The notes: a model not told the origin generated them from the letters alone. A DNA stretch of 64,000 nt from Flammeovirgaceae bacterium UBA7330 (GCA_002471275.1 DKPQ01000017.1:186001-250000), one strand, 5' to 3'. Counted from the stretch's first letter, positions 54,345-63,412 are shown. Program-made: numbers and translations.

Positions 54345-55132
54345 GGCTTACCTAATGAAAAATTCAGGGAAACTTCATGGATTGATCCAAGGTCACTTTG
54401 ATCAGAAAAGGCATAATTGATTTCCAAGGGTTGGATAGCAAATCCCAATCCGAAAGCGCTCTTGAATGGTCTGGTAGATATTCCTGATCTAAGCGCCAAT
54501 GGTTTCATGATATAGTATTCAATCCCTGCAACGAATCTCGCATCAGTATCGAGTGATTTGTGGGTTTCCAGATTGATCATGAGTTCTTGGATGGGTCTGT
54601 ATGAAAGTCCGGCTTTCATCATCACAGGGAAGTGATCACCCGTACTGATATTGAATATATGTGCGCCAATAAATAACTGATCTGATAATTGAGCGACTCC
54701 ACCCAGCTCAAAAACCCAGTATTGCCAGGAGCCTAACCCTTCAATTCGATATTGAATCAAATTGGCTCCTGCACCTATACTCACCATCTGAATGGTATTG
54801 CCTACAGCCAATCCAAGTTTTTGTTCACTAAAAAGGTCTGTCCCAAACCGGTAAAAACTCAAACCAGTGTTGAAAAGACCAAATGTTTGGATGTAACTAC
54901 CCCCCAATACCATAAATTCGGGGATGTTATACCTGTTTTGATATGTGATGGCGCCCGTAGCATTTTCTGCCCTACCAATCATTCCCACATTATTGAGATT
55001 GGCCCAGGCATCATTGATTGTCAGTGAGGCTCCAGCCAAGGCGCTGTTTCGAGCTCCCAGGCTGTACTCTTCTTGGGCCGAGACTATGTCAGCAAGAAAG
55101 AGAACTGCTCCGTATAGCACAAAACGTAACAT
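54341..55132 (-). CDS. PorV/PorQ-like outer-membrane protein
   Basis: 263 residues with a signal peptide (VLYGAVLFLADIVSAQ). The start of the mature protein, SLGARNSALAGASLTINDAW, carries the N-terminal GARxxALGxA-type signature of the PorV/PorQ (FadL-like, UPF0164) group; the rest is beta-rich with a terminal LNFSLGKP. PorV/PorQ proteins help type IX secretion, but no other Por genes are here, so this may be one of the many paralogues. Its end overlaps the HHH-barrel gene by four bases, so the two are probably made together. Confidence 0.75.
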   Translation of the reverse strand: MLRFVLYGAVLFLADIVSAQEEYSLGARNSALAGASLTINDAWANLNNVGMIGRAENATGAITYQNRYNIPEFMVLGGSYIQTFGLFNTGLSFYRFGTDLFSEQKLGLAVGNTIQMVSIGAGANLIQYRIEGLGSWQYWVFELGGVAQLSDQLFIGAHIFNISTGDHFPVMMKAGLSYRPIQELMINLETHKSLDTDARFVAGIEYYIMKPLALRSGISTRPFKSAFGLGFAIQPLEINYAFSDQSDLGSIHEVSLNFSLGKP

Positions 55133-55188
55133 TATACGTAAAATATGAACATTATAACTTTAAGTCAAATTAAGCGTCTTAATTTTCT

Positions 55189-55809
55189 ATGGTGAGAGAA
55201 TTTATGGTTGTGCTTATTCTTATTCCGATTCTCGTATTCGGTCAGGATTCTATTTACTATGAAGACGGAAAGTTGAAGGCCTATGGTAAGTTAGATGAAG
55301 CAGGTAAAACAGGTCTATGGACTTACTTTTATCCGGAGGGGACACTCAATTCGGAGCTATATTTTGAAAATGATCTTTTGCATGGCAATCAGAAATACTA
55401 TGATTTCGATGAAAGTATTTTAGGCATTGAGTATTGGGAAAATGGTATAATACAGGATTCTGCATGGTATTATCATCCCAACGGGGAGTTAGAAAAGGTC
55501 GGTATCTTCAAAGATGGTTTGTATGAGGGGAAGTGGCTGTTCTATTTTGAGAATGGCAATTTGAAGCGGGAGGGTTACTATACGGAAGGGACTCCCGACA
55601 GTTTATGGCATTTTTATCATGAAAATGGGGCACTTTATCAGAAAGGATCATTTCAGCGGGGCAATGAACACGGTGTATGGCATTACTTTGATGAAGAAGG
55701 GAACAAGACCTATGAGGGCACCTATAATAATGGTCAAAGAGTAGGGCAGTGGTATTTCTTCAATAAGTCCGGTAAGATGAAAAAGTGGAAAAATTTCGAT
55801 AAAAAGTAA
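55189..55809 (+). CDS. Exported YwqK/MORN-2 repeat protein
   Basis: 206 residues with a signal peptide (MVVLILIPILVFGQ). About eight repeats of roughly 23 residues fill the mature protein, with the pattern G-x-W-x-(Y/F)-(Y/F)-x-x-G (LWTYFYPEGTL, KWLFYFENGNLKREG, LWHFYHENGALYQKG). It is a smaller relative of the 606-residue protein at 45678-47498 without the barrel end. Often called YwqK-family antitoxin, but there is no toxin gene next to it, so that name should not be taken literally. Confidence 0.8.
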   Translation: MVREFMVVLILIPILVFGQDSIYYEDGKLKAYGKLDEAGKTGLWTYFYPEGTLNSELYFENDLLHGNQKYYDFDESILGIEYWENGIIQDSAWYYHPNGELEKVGIFKDGLYEGKWLFYFENGNLKREGYYTEGTPDSLWHFYHENGALYQKGSFQRGNEHGVWHYFDEEGNKTYEGTYNNGQRVGQWYFFNKSGKMKKWKNFDKK

Positions 55810-56036
55810 AAGAGGTCATTCAAAATATAATATGTATATTATCTAATATACCAAATTATATACTTCGAATACGGATACATGGCAACTAATGCAACCAATT
55901 ATGTGGAAAATACGTATAATCGTATAAGCAATTACACACTCCATTCTTAGGCCCGCTCAGCTTTTGAGACATCATCATATCCAGAAGAAGAGTTAAAAAT
56001 TGTCTCCCTATTGTTTAACTCTTAAATTCTAATCAC
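55810..56036. promoter_or_regulatory. Intergenic region with two inverted repeats before the SPFH gene
   Basis: 227 bases. GTATATTA-TC-TAATATAC (55834-55851) is an 18-base inverted repeat with no T-run, perhaps an operator. AAGAGTTAAA (55988-55997) pairs perfectly with TTTAACTCTT (56014-56023), a 10-bp stem and 16-base loop ending 13 bases before the SPFH ATG, likely in its leader. No gene is supported here. Confidence 0.45.
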
Positions 56037-57359
56037 ATGATAACATTTATTGGTTTTTTAGTACTCATCATGGGTATCGCGGTAATCGTTATTAGCCGAA
56101 TCGATATTCAGGTAGAGACCCTGGCCTGGTTGAAGAAATTCAAGGTTGGGCAGGGGGTGGTCTTATTGTTTATTGGAGCAGTTCTTATGCTGCTCAATTC
56201 ATTGTTCTTTTTTGCAGATAGAGGATTTAATTATCTACTGGTTTATCCCACAGGTAGGATGAGCGCGGTGATGGAGCAGGGGATCAAATGGAGAGGATTT
56301 GCAAAAATTGATAAGTGGCAGAAGTTCATAGACGTGAAGGTTGTTGGGGATGGGATTGAGGTAGATGAGAGAGAGGTAAGTGGTCTGATGCAGCCTATTC
56401 CTCTGAGGTTCATCGATCAGGTGACTGCTTCAGGATATGTTTCAACGAGGTTTGAACTGCCACGAGATGAAGAAAGTTTCATTGGACTGGCGGTCAAATT
56501 CAGGACGATGAGCAACCTTGTGAATAATACGATTGTGCCAACGGTAAAGGAGCAGTTGGTAAACACTGCCTACATGTTTGCAGCCCAGGATTATATTTCT
56601 GGTGAAGCTCAAAGTTTCCGTCAGGTATTCGAAGAGCAGCTAAAGGAAGGAGCTTATGCCGTGGAAAAAATAGAGAAACGAGATACTGTATTTGCCTCCA
56701 TTCAGGATGAAGAAAGATCCATCAAGGAGATAAAAACAAGCTATGATGTAAAAAGGATCCTTGAGAATGGTGTACCGAAAAGGATAGACCATGAATTGAG
56801 TGAGAATAACATCATTGTCTCCCAGGTGATCGTAGACAATGTGGAACTTGAAGCTACTTTTAAACAGCGTCTTGAAGCACAGCGAGATGAATCAGCTAAA
56901 AGGCAGCTGGAGCAGCAAAAAGTGGAGACAGCGAAGGATGCGCAGCAGCGGATCATCGCAGAAGGTGAGCGCGACAAGGCTGCTGAGCGGGTAGCTCAGG
57001 AAAAAGAGCAGGTAAAAGCCCTGATCGCTATTGAGACTAAACTGAAGCAGGAGGAGACCAATAGAAAGCTTGCAGCGATTGCCCTGGAGACTGAAAAGCT
57101 GAATGCGCAAAAGAAGAAGGTCCAGGCTGATGCTGATGCGTATGAAATAGCCAAAAAAGTTAGCGCTGGTATCACTCCCGAGGTGAAACTACAGCTTGAA
57201 TTGGATCGGGATATTCGCGTGGCTGCTGAAATCGCTAAAATCAAATTCCCTGAAACTATGATCATAGGTGGGAATGAAAAAGGAGGAACTCCACTGGAAA
57301 GTTTGATCGGAGCGGCAATGGCCAAACAGCTTCAAACCTCAAAAACTCCGACCAGGTAA
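56037..57359 (+). CDS. SPFH/band-7 domain membrane protein
   Basis: Scaffold protein of the stomatin/prohibitin/flotillin type, 440 residues. Two N-terminal transmembrane segments (about 2-20 and 36-60) flank a short loop. The SPFH domain spans about 65-270, followed by a long Ala/Glu/Lys/Gln-rich coiled coil (about 270-385, e.g. AERVAQEKEQVKALIAIE) and a short tail. Such proteins form oligomeric membrane microdomains. No NfeD gene is adjacent, unlike many bacterial SPFH operons. Flanked by an upstream hairpin and a downstream terminator. Confidence 0.87.
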   Translation: MITFIGFLVLIMGIAVIVISRIDIQVETLAWLKKFKVGQGVVLLFIGAVLMLLNSLFFFADRGFNYLLVYPTGRMSAVMEQGIKWRGFAKIDKWQKFIDVKVVGDGIEVDEREVSGLMQPIPLRFIDQVTASGYVSTRFELPRDEESFIGLAVKFRTMSNLVNNTIVPTVKEQLVNTAYMFAAQDYISGEAQSFRQVFEEQLKEGAYAVEKIEKRDTVFASIQDEERSIKEIKTSYDVKRILENGVPKRIDHELSENNIIVSQVIVDNVELEATFKQRLEAQRDESAKRQLEQQKVETAKDAQQRIIAEGERDKAAERVAQEKEQVKALIAIETKLKQEETNRKLAAIALETEKLNAQKKKVQADADAYEIAKKVSAGITPEVKLQLELDRDIRVAAEIAKIKFPETMIIGGNEKGGTPLESLIGAAMAKQLQTSKTPTR

Positions 57360-57380
57360 TAATATACAGGTATAGAATAA

Positions 57381-57403
57381 AGTGCCGCCATTTAGGTGGC
57401 ACT
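57381..57403. terminator. Bidirectional terminator
   Basis: AGTGCCGCC and GGTGGCACT form a 9-bp stem (one G-U pair) around ATTTA, in the 61 bases between the convergent SPFH and BamA-like genes. Plus-strand continuation is GTGTGTTT, minus-strand ATTCTAT, so the T-runs are weak. Confidence 0.6.
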
Positions 57404-57420
57404 GTGTGTTTATACCCGGA

Positions 57421-58866
57421 TTAAAACGCAGCTTTAAAATTGAGGAAGAAATTAAAATCTCCTTCCGCATTATAAGAGTATTCAAACCGGGTCGTCAGGT
57501 CATTTATTGTAATAAAATCGATCCCTACGCCAATCCCATATATCAATCTGTTACTGAGTCTACTACTTTGTTCATAGTTGGGATAGTTTTTTACATAACC
57601 AGCATCGAAGAAAATGTTCCCATAAAAAATGAACGGAATTTTTTGAAACTGCTCAAGGGGCATTACCTGACTGATATCAGTTTCCGATTTCCACAGACGT
57701 TTTCTGATTGCATTTTTTGATAAAAAGTACTGGTATCCTTCGATGAGCTCCAACTCATATCCACGGACCAGGGTAGGCCCAAAACCCAGACTAGTATAGT
57801 TATTATAAGGTTGATCCTTTGGTGTTGCGATCATCCCTTCCACACTATTGGCCATATAAAATCCGTTCGATAGATCGAAATATTTGGAATAGTTCCCTCT
57901 AAACCTCCAGATGTCAATATCTTTCAAGATTCCAAGACCAACCTTGTCAACCTGCAAATAATAAAAATACCCTGAAAGTGGGTAGTTTCTGTTGTCCCGG
58001 TAGTCTCTTGTGAAAGTATAAGCTAATCGAAATGCCTGCTGTCTTGAATCTCCATCTTCAAAATAGTTTGGATTGAGCATGGGTATGGTATCAGCAACAT
58101 GGATTGAATACATGCCCAGAGAAGTGTAGTGATAGGTATAGAAGCTGGGTCTATAGCTGTGGATAATACTTCCCCCAACTGCAGTTCTCAAAATTTTGTT
58201 GCTTCGAGTGAATTGTGGTAGATGATCTTCAGTTTGGTACGCCATATTTTTCCTTTCGGAGTAGCCGATGTCAAACGTTAGTCCATGTCGTTGCGAAGGT
58301 TCGATATAAGGGATGCGGTAGTTTAGTTCGAGCTGTGTTTCAAAGCCAAACTGGGCAACGAGTCTCAGCAGTTCATTTCTCCCTCTGAAGTTGTATTGAA
58401 AAAGCTTAAAACCATAATTCACCCTCCTAAGGTCCCTGTTTCTGTTGACCCACCAATCGTTGAAGTTTCTATCAGATAACTGGAAGAGCAGTGAAGGGTA
58501 AAAATACCATCGCTCGTCCACCTTGATGAGTAAATCAATTGATGTGGAATCCAGTTGGAGTTTCTCTATGGAAACAGTGTTAAAGAGTTGGGTGTTGTAA
58601 ATTTTATTCCGGTCTTCAGCAAAAAGGGCGGGCAGGCGATAGGCGGGTATAGTGTCTCCCTCCTGCATGGTTAGCTCCCGGGTAATAATCGCTCTTTTGG
58701 TTTTCTTATTCCCCAAAATATAGATCCTATTGATCCGGATGGGTGTCATGTCCAGCGTATCAGCAAGTTGGACCTTTGCTGATCTTATCTGACCAAATGA
58801 CTTGCCGGGTATAGACAGGAGACCACAGACAACAAGACCAATCCACCAAATGCTAAAAACTTTCAC
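57421..58866 (-). CDS. Short BamA/TamA-like outer-membrane protein
   Basis: Omp85-like protein, 481 residues, shorter than BamA. Signal peptide of about 25 residues (IGLVVCGLLSIPGKSFGQ). One POTRA-type unit (about 40-120, with INRIYILGNKKTKRAIITREL and TQLFNTVSIEKL), then a barrel (about 130-481) with LGFGPTLVRGYELELI and a terminal FNFFLNFKAAF. Single-POTRA Omp85 proteins of this size are common in Bacteroidota; export or insertion substrate unknown. Divergent from yidD. Confidence 0.82.
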   Translation of the reverse strand: MKVFSIWWIGLVVCGLLSIPGKSFGQIRSAKVQLADTLDMTPIRINRIYILGNKKTKRAIITRELTMQEGDTIPAYRLPALFAEDRNKIYNTQLFNTVSIEKLQLDSTSIDLLIKVDERWYFYPSLLFQLSDRNFNDWWVNRNRDLRRVNYGFKLFQYNFRGRNELLRLVAQFGFETQLELNYRIPYIEPSQRHGLTFDIGYSERKNMAYQTEDHLPQFTRSNKILRTAVGGSIIHSYRPSFYTYHYTSLGMYSIHVADTIPMLNPNYFEDGDSRQQAFRLAYTFTRDYRDNRNYPLSGYFYYLQVDKVGLGILKDIDIWRFRGNYSKYFDLSNGFYMANSVEGMIATPKDQPYNNYTSLGFGPTLVRGYELELIEGYQYFLSKNAIRKRLWKSETDISQVMPLEQFQKIPFIFYGNIFFDAGYVKNYPNYEQSSRLSNRLIYGIGVGIDFITINDLTTRFEYSYNAEGDFNFFLNFKAAF

Positions 58867-58935
58867 TAGTTGTATATTTCACTCCCGTCACTTTAACGCT
58901 GGGCTTTTATAAAAGTGCAAACAGAACCAATTTTA

Positions 58936-58966
58936 TTGTTAGCCACAAATTTGATGTTTAATTTTG
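58936..58966 (+). promoter_or_regulatory. Promoter of yidD
   Basis: TTG (58936-58938), a 20-base spacer and a perfect -7 element TAATTTTG (58959-58966). The element ends four bases before the GTG start codon at 58971, so the mRNA should start at or next to that codon. Confidence 0.6.
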
Positions 58967-58970
58967 ACTA

Positions 58971-59189
58971 GTGAGGAATATCTTTCGTAAGCTACTTACT
59001 CTTCCGGTAATTTTTTATCAGTATAGCATTTCACCTCTTTTTCCAAGCACGTGCAGGTTTCAACCGACCTGCTCCAATTATGCACGTGAAGCTATCATGA
59101 AACACGGGCTAAAAGGATTAATTCTTGCAATCAAACGCATCGCCAAATGTCATCCCTGGGGAGGGAGCGGTTATGATCCGGTACCTTAA
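58971..59189 (+). CDS. yidD: Membrane protein insertion efficiency factor YidD
   Basis: Small membrane-associated protein that aids insertion of inner-membrane proteins with YidC, 72 residues. Family marks are the N-terminal amphipathic helix, YQYSISPLFPSTCRFQPTCS with its cysteines, and the ending KCHPWGGSGYDPVP. The start is GTG and no other start codon fits. Not next to rnpA or yidC here. Its stop shares TTAA (59186-59189) with the nadE stop. Confidence 0.95.
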   Translation: MRNIFRKLLTLPVIFYQYSISPLFPSTCRFQPTCSNYAREAIMKHGLKGLILAIKRIAKCHPWGGSGYDPVP

Positions 59190-61027
59190 GCCTGATCCAG
59201 CAGTTCCAGCTCCTCTTTAAAACCACTGGATAGAATAGGAAAACGACACCAGGTACGTGGATCGATATTGAAATCATCCAGGTGAAAACTAGGTGCTATA
59301 CGCTCGCGCTTCCATTGGTTGATCGACCAAAGCCTAAAGAACTTTTTGATATGACTTTTCAGCAGGTTGCTATCCTTAAACTCATTTTTTAACTCCCGAT
59401 ATACCTCCAGTGGAGATTTTTTTCTTCGGATCGCCAGATCTTCAATGGCCACAAGGGTGGTATAGGGCATAAGGTCATTTTCATCAGTCTGGTGCATGGT
59501 AGATGGTCTGAGTTCTGCTGTTGGCTGCATGCCATTTACCATTGCCAGGCCATGATAACCCAGCTCTTTTTCAGCGTATTGAAGCCACTCGAGGATAAAA
59601 CGCTTACTTACAGCGGCAATCGGAGAGATACTCCCGCTGGTATCCCCGTCCATGGTGGCATAGCCTACATCTCCTTCGCTTCTATTCGACGTGCTGAGTA
59701 AAAGTGCACCTGAAATATTGGCCAGCATCCAGATGACGGGCGATCGGGCACGGGCCTGTATGTTTTGTAAGGCAATGTCGTCTGAGTCCCAGGATAGTTT
59801 TCGGTTGAGTGCTTTTTCAATGGTTTTTGTGTATTCACAAACTTCATCATCTATTTCCCATTGATAGAATTTTGCTCCAATACTTTCAGCCAGAGATCTG
59901 GCTGATTCCAATGTTTCGGGGGAAGAATTTTGTGTTCCCTGGTAAGCGGTGGCTAACAATTGGTTGACCAGCTTTTTTTGACCTCCTTCTTCCAGGGGAA
60001 GAGCAAGTCTTTCAATAAATCCTTTTTCGCCCAGTTCATCCATCCCTCTGCGGACCATCTCTGCCACCAGGGTGGCAATGCATCCTGAGTCAGCACCACC
60101 GCTGAGGGATAGAACAAACCCTTTGCTTTTACTTTTCCTTAGATAGTCAAAGAGGGCCAATGAGGCAGCCTGCCCAAATTCGTCAATGGCTTTTTTGCTA
60201 TCGGGCTGTATCTGTAGCGTTGTGTTTTCAGCATGATCGAAGTCCACGTCTGTGGCCAACAGATTAAAATTTTGGAAGGACAACCTTTTATTTCGAGCTT
60301 TCAATGCTCCATTCTGGGCAATGATGATGTCTCCATCATAGATCATTCTTCCGGATTCATTCCCCAGCAAGTTGGTGTATAAATACGTACAGTTAAGCAT
60401 TCCGGAGCTTTCAATAACAAGATTTTCTCTAAAGGCAGCCTTTCCAAAAGCAAAGTGACTTGCGCTTGGATTGAGAAACAGATCCACATCTTCATTGATT
60501 AGATGACATCCCGGTCTGTCTTCTCGCCAAGCGTCTTCACAGATCTCAAAACCAATTTCATGTCCATAGTCTTGTACCGTGAGATGCCCCAATGCGACAG
60601 ATTGGTTGAGGAAGTTGAAGGATGTGACTTTTTCGGAGGGCCATGCAGTGAACCACCTGGGCTCATAATGGACACCATCATTGGCTAGCTTTTGCTTGGC
60701 ATAAAAGGCCAGGGGCTGTTGATCTTTAATATAACATACGGTGTTGAATAGCTGATTTTCGAAGATCAATGGTAGTCCCACAGCCACTGAAATCCCTTGC
60801 GTCTGCTCAATGATTTCTGGTAGTTTTTCCAATGCTTTTTGGGGAACCCATTCACTGAGAAACATATCTTCGCAGCCATATCCTGTCATGGCTAATTCTG
60901 GAAGACAAAGGATTTGTACGCCAAGATCCCTGGCCTTTTCTATGGCTTTTAGAATGTTCCCTACATTGTTATCCCAATCCATAGGGATCTGGTTAAGGCA
61001 TGCCCCACCGATACGCATTTTTCCCAC
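59186..61027 (-). CDS. nadE: Glutamine-dependent NAD(+) synthase
   Basis: Final step of NAD synthesis, 613 residues. N-terminal glutaminase domain of the nitrilase fold (about 1-270) with the Glu in LPELAMTGYGCEDMF, Lys in FYAKQKLANDG and Cys in FEICEDAW. C-terminal ATP pyrophosphatase domain (about 290-613) with the P-loop SLSGGADSGC and the STSNRSEGDVGYATMDGDTSG block. Both halves intact, so glutamine can serve as nitrogen donor. Its start shares one base with the rnc stop (61027). Confidence 0.96.
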   Translation of the reverse strand: MGKMRIGGACLNQIPMDWDNNVGNILKAIEKARDLGVQILCLPELAMTGYGCEDMFLSEWVPQKALEKLPEIIEQTQGISVAVGLPLIFENQLFNTVCYIKDQQPLAFYAKQKLANDGVHYEPRWFTAWPSEKVTSFNFLNQSVALGHLTVQDYGHEIGFEICEDAWREDRPGCHLINEDVDLFLNPSASHFAFGKAAFRENLVIESSGMLNCTYLYTNLLGNESGRMIYDGDIIIAQNGALKARNKRLSFQNFNLLATDVDFDHAENTTLQIQPDSKKAIDEFGQAASLALFDYLRKSKSKGFVLSLSGGADSGCIATLVAEMVRRGMDELGEKGFIERLALPLEEGGQKKLVNQLLATAYQGTQNSSPETLESARSLAESIGAKFYQWEIDDEVCEYTKTIEKALNRKLSWDSDDIALQNIQARARSPVIWMLANISGALLLSTSNRSEGDVGYATMDGDTSGSISPIAAVSKRFILEWLQYAEKELGYHGLAMVNGMQPTAELRPSTMHQTDENDLMPYTTLVAIEDLAIRRKKSPLEVYRELKNEFKDSNLLKSHIKKFFRLWSINQWKRERIAPSFHLDDFNIDPRTWCRFPILSSGFKEELELLDQA

Positions 61028-61773
61028 TATTCTATTTTTAGCATGATGATGGATTTGTAAGCAGCATCCTGTTCTGCCTTTTTCTTACTGAATCCATATC
61101 CTTTTTCCAATGGCACTCCATCTATTAAAACCTGGGCAATGAATTGCTTGGTGCGATCATTGTCATTGGAGTTGACGATCTCAAATTTGATTTCTTTGTT
61201 CTCTTTTTGCACCCATTCAATGATCTTACTCTTGTAATTTGTTGTGACACGTGAGAGTTCTTCAAAGTCAAAATGTGGTTTGATCAGTCTGTTGGCGATG
61301 AATTCTTTGCAGAATTTGAATCCATGGTCGATGTATACGGCTCCCACCAGTGCTTCAAGCGAATCTCCCAGAACCGACTTATGCGAAAGCTTAGATCCTT
61401 TGTGCTTTTGGTATTTGACCATGTCCTGAAGCCCGATTTTCCTTGAAAGAAGATTCAGGGATTCCCTGTTTACAATTTTTGCCCGTAGCTCGGTCAGGAA
61501 TCCTTCTTCCTTATAAGGAAATCTTTTGAACAACAGTTCGGCCACTACCATCCCGATAACCGCATCCCCGAGATATTCCAGTCTTTCGTAGGAGTCTTTG
61601 AGGCCTTTGTCATTGATGGAGGCAGCACTTACGTGCAACATGGCTCGTTTATAAAGCCCGATATTCAGTGGTGTACGACCGGTGATCAGCTTAAATTTCC
61701 TGAACAGGTCTTTGTCCTGACGATTAAAGATATTAATCAGTCGACTAAAAGCTACACGCACTAATGACGGCAC
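61027..61773 (-). CDS. rnc: Ribonuclease III
   Basis: Cuts double-stranded RNA in rRNA maturation and regulation, 248 residues. Nuclease domain with the signature ERLEYLGDAVIGMVVAELLF and the second metal-binding region KSVLGDSLEALVGAVYIDHG, followed by a double-stranded RNA-binding domain (about 170-246) ending in KKKAEQDAAYKSI. Its start codon shares a base with the fabF stop (61773); the order acpP-fabF-rnc is a classic cluster. Confidence 0.96.
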   Translation of the reverse strand: MPSLVRVAFSRLINIFNRQDKDLFRKFKLITGRTPLNIGLYKRAMLHVSAASINDKGLKDSYERLEYLGDAVIGMVVAELLFKRFPYKEEGFLTELRAKIVNRESLNLLSRKIGLQDMVKYQKHKGSKLSHKSVLGDSLEALVGAVYIDHGFKFCKEFIANRLIKPHFDFEELSRVTTNYKSKIIEWVQKENKEIKFEIVNSNDNDRTKQFIAQVLIDGVPLEKGYGFSKKKAEQDAAYKSIIMLKIE

Positions 61774-63026
61774 TACCCGTTAAATTTACCCAGGATGACA
61801 GATGTGTTGTGACCACCAAAACCAAAAGTATTACTAACGGCCACATTTACCTCTCGTTCTTGAGCCTTATTGAAAGTTAGATTCAGTTTAGGATCTACAT
61901 CAGGATCATCTGTAAAATGATTAATGGTAGGAGGTATAATCCCCTTCTCAAGGCTCAATAAGCAGGCTATAGTTTCAATCGCTCCTGCTGCACCGAGCAA
62001 GTGCCCGGTCATAGACTTCGTTGAGCTAATGTTGATGTTGTATGCATGGTCACCCAAAACAGCCTGGATGGCCTTGAGTTCACCGGTATCTCCTAATGGA
62101 GTAGAGGTGCCGTGTGTATTGATGTAATCAATTTCTTTGATATCTATCCCTGCATCTTTTAAGGCATTTTTCAACACAAGGATAATCCCTTCACCTTCAG
62201 GGTGTGGAGAAGTAATGTGGTAAGCATCGGCAGACATTCCGCAGCCCAATACTTCACCGTAGATTTTTGCTCCCCGGGCCTTAGCATGCTCAAGCTCCTC
62301 CAATAAGAGCGCTCCGGCACCCTCGCCCAGCACAAATCCATCACGATCTTTATCATAAGGTCTTGATGCTGTCGCAGGATCATCATTTCTTTCCGAAAGT
62401 GCTTTCATTGCATTGAATCCGGCGATCCCTGATTCAAGCACGCCGGCTTCCGAACCACCTGTTAGAATGGCATTTGCCATACCAAGTCTAATGTAGTTGA
62501 AGGCATCAGTTAAGGAATTATTTGATGATGCGCATGCGGATACGGTGGCAAAATTTGGTCCCCTGAACCCATACTTAATGGAAATAAGCCCCGGAGTAAT
62601 GTCGATGATCATCTTGGGTACAAAGAAAGGATTGAACTTTGGTGTTCCATCTCCCTCTGCATAATTGATAAGCTCATCCTGGAAGGTTTTGAATCCTCCG
62701 ATTCCACTTCCCCAAATCACACCGATTTGATCCTTATCGACTTTTTCCAGATCCAAACCCGAATCAACAATGGCTTCATCTGCAGCCACCATGGCATACT
62801 GGGTATTAGGGTCCATTTTTCTTGCTTCCTTGCGATCGATGTAGTCGAGAGGGTCAAAGTTTTTGACCTCGCATGCAAATTGTGTTCGATGTTTTATGGG
62901 ATCGAATCGAGTAATAGGGGCAGCGCCACTTACACCCTTGGACAAGTTATTCCAATATTCATTCTTGTTGTTGCCTAAGGGCGTAAGTGCACCAACTCCA
63001 GTGACTACAACTCTTTTTAATTCCAT
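61773..63026 (-). CDS. fabF: 3-oxoacyl-ACP synthase II
   Basis: Condenses malonyl-ACP with growing acyl-ACP in fatty acid synthesis, 417 residues. Catalytic triad is Cys165 (VSACASS), His305 (NTHGTSTPLGD) and His342 (MTGHLLGAAG), the Cys-His-His type, so an active elongating synthase. C-terminal SNTFGFGGHN is present. Located 18 bases after the acpP stop. Confidence 0.97.
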   Translation of the reverse strand: MELKRVVVTGVGALTPLGNNKNEYWNNLSKGVSGAAPITRFDPIKHRTQFACEVKNFDPLDYIDRKEARKMDPNTQYAMVAADEAIVDSGLDLEKVDKDQIGVIWGSGIGGFKTFQDELINYAEGDGTPKFNPFFVPKMIIDITPGLISIKYGFRGPNFATVSACASSNNSLTDAFNYIRLGMANAILTGGSEAGVLESGIAGFNAMKALSERNDDPATASRPYDKDRDGFVLGEGAGALLLEELEHAKARGAKIYGEVLGCGMSADAYHITSPHPEGEGIILVLKNALKDAGIDIKEIDYINTHGTSTPLGDTGELKAIQAVLGDHAYNINISSTKSMTGHLLGAAGAIETIACLLSLEKGIIPPTINHFTDDPDVDPKLNLTFNKAQEREVNVAVSNTFGFGGHNTSVILGKFNG

Positions 63027-63044
63027 AAAAGGAGGGTAGGGTAA

Positions 63045-63281
63045 TTACTTAACGTTATCTTCTAAATAGGAGATAGCCTGGCCAACAGTTGCAATATTCT
63101 CGGCCTGATCATCAGGTATAGAGATGTTGAATTCTTTTTCGAATTCCATAATGAGCTCCACAGTATCTAAGGAGTCAGCGCCCAAGTCATTGGTAAAACT
63201 CGCTTCAGGAGTAACTTCTGATTCTTCAACACCCAACTTGTCAATAATGATTGACTTTACCTTTTGTGCTATTTCTGACAT
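63045..63281 (-). CDS. acpP: Acyl carrier protein
   Basis: Carries acyl chains on phosphopantetheine, 78 residues. The attachment site is Ser37 in GADSLDTVELIM. Acidic helix II and full length match AcpP. First gene of the acpP-fabF-rnc-nadE unit on the minus strand; on that strand a near -7 match TTTCTTTG (63310-63317) lies upstream. Confidence 0.97.
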   Translation of the reverse strand: MSEIAQKVKSIIIDKLGVEESEVTPEASFTNDLGADSLDTVELIMEFEKEFNISIPDDQAENIATVGQAISYLEDNVK

Positions 63282-63386
63282 TTTTTTGAGGTTTAGTTAA
63301 AATTCTGTGCAAAGAAATACATTAAAACCAATATAATCAAACTAATTTAAATACCCTCTTGAACTATGATTAAAGGTGCTTTTGGA

Positions 63387-63394
63387 TAATTTTG
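63387..63394 (+). promoter_or_regulatory. Candidate -7 element for the IPExxxVDY-type gene and pyk
   Basis: TAATTTTG matches TAnnTTTG. The implied start near 63398 excludes the TTG at 63392 as start codon and favours ATG 63413. The -33 spacing to the nearest TTG (63359-63361) is 25 bases, longer than usual. Confidence 0.45.
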
Positions 63395-63412
63395 AGTCCC
63401 GAAGACCTGGTA

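Noticed and set aside
54341..55132. Type IX secretion locus
   Set aside because: Only one PorV/PorQ-like paralogue is present; no other Por/Spr components and no type IX C-terminal signal recognised.
55189..55809. Toxin-antitoxin system suggested by the YwqK name
   Set aside because: No toxin gene on either side; the product has a signal peptide.
55880..55951. 23-codon open frame starting MATNATNYV
   Set aside because: Too short, low complexity, no helix or motif, and no promoter; likely chance.
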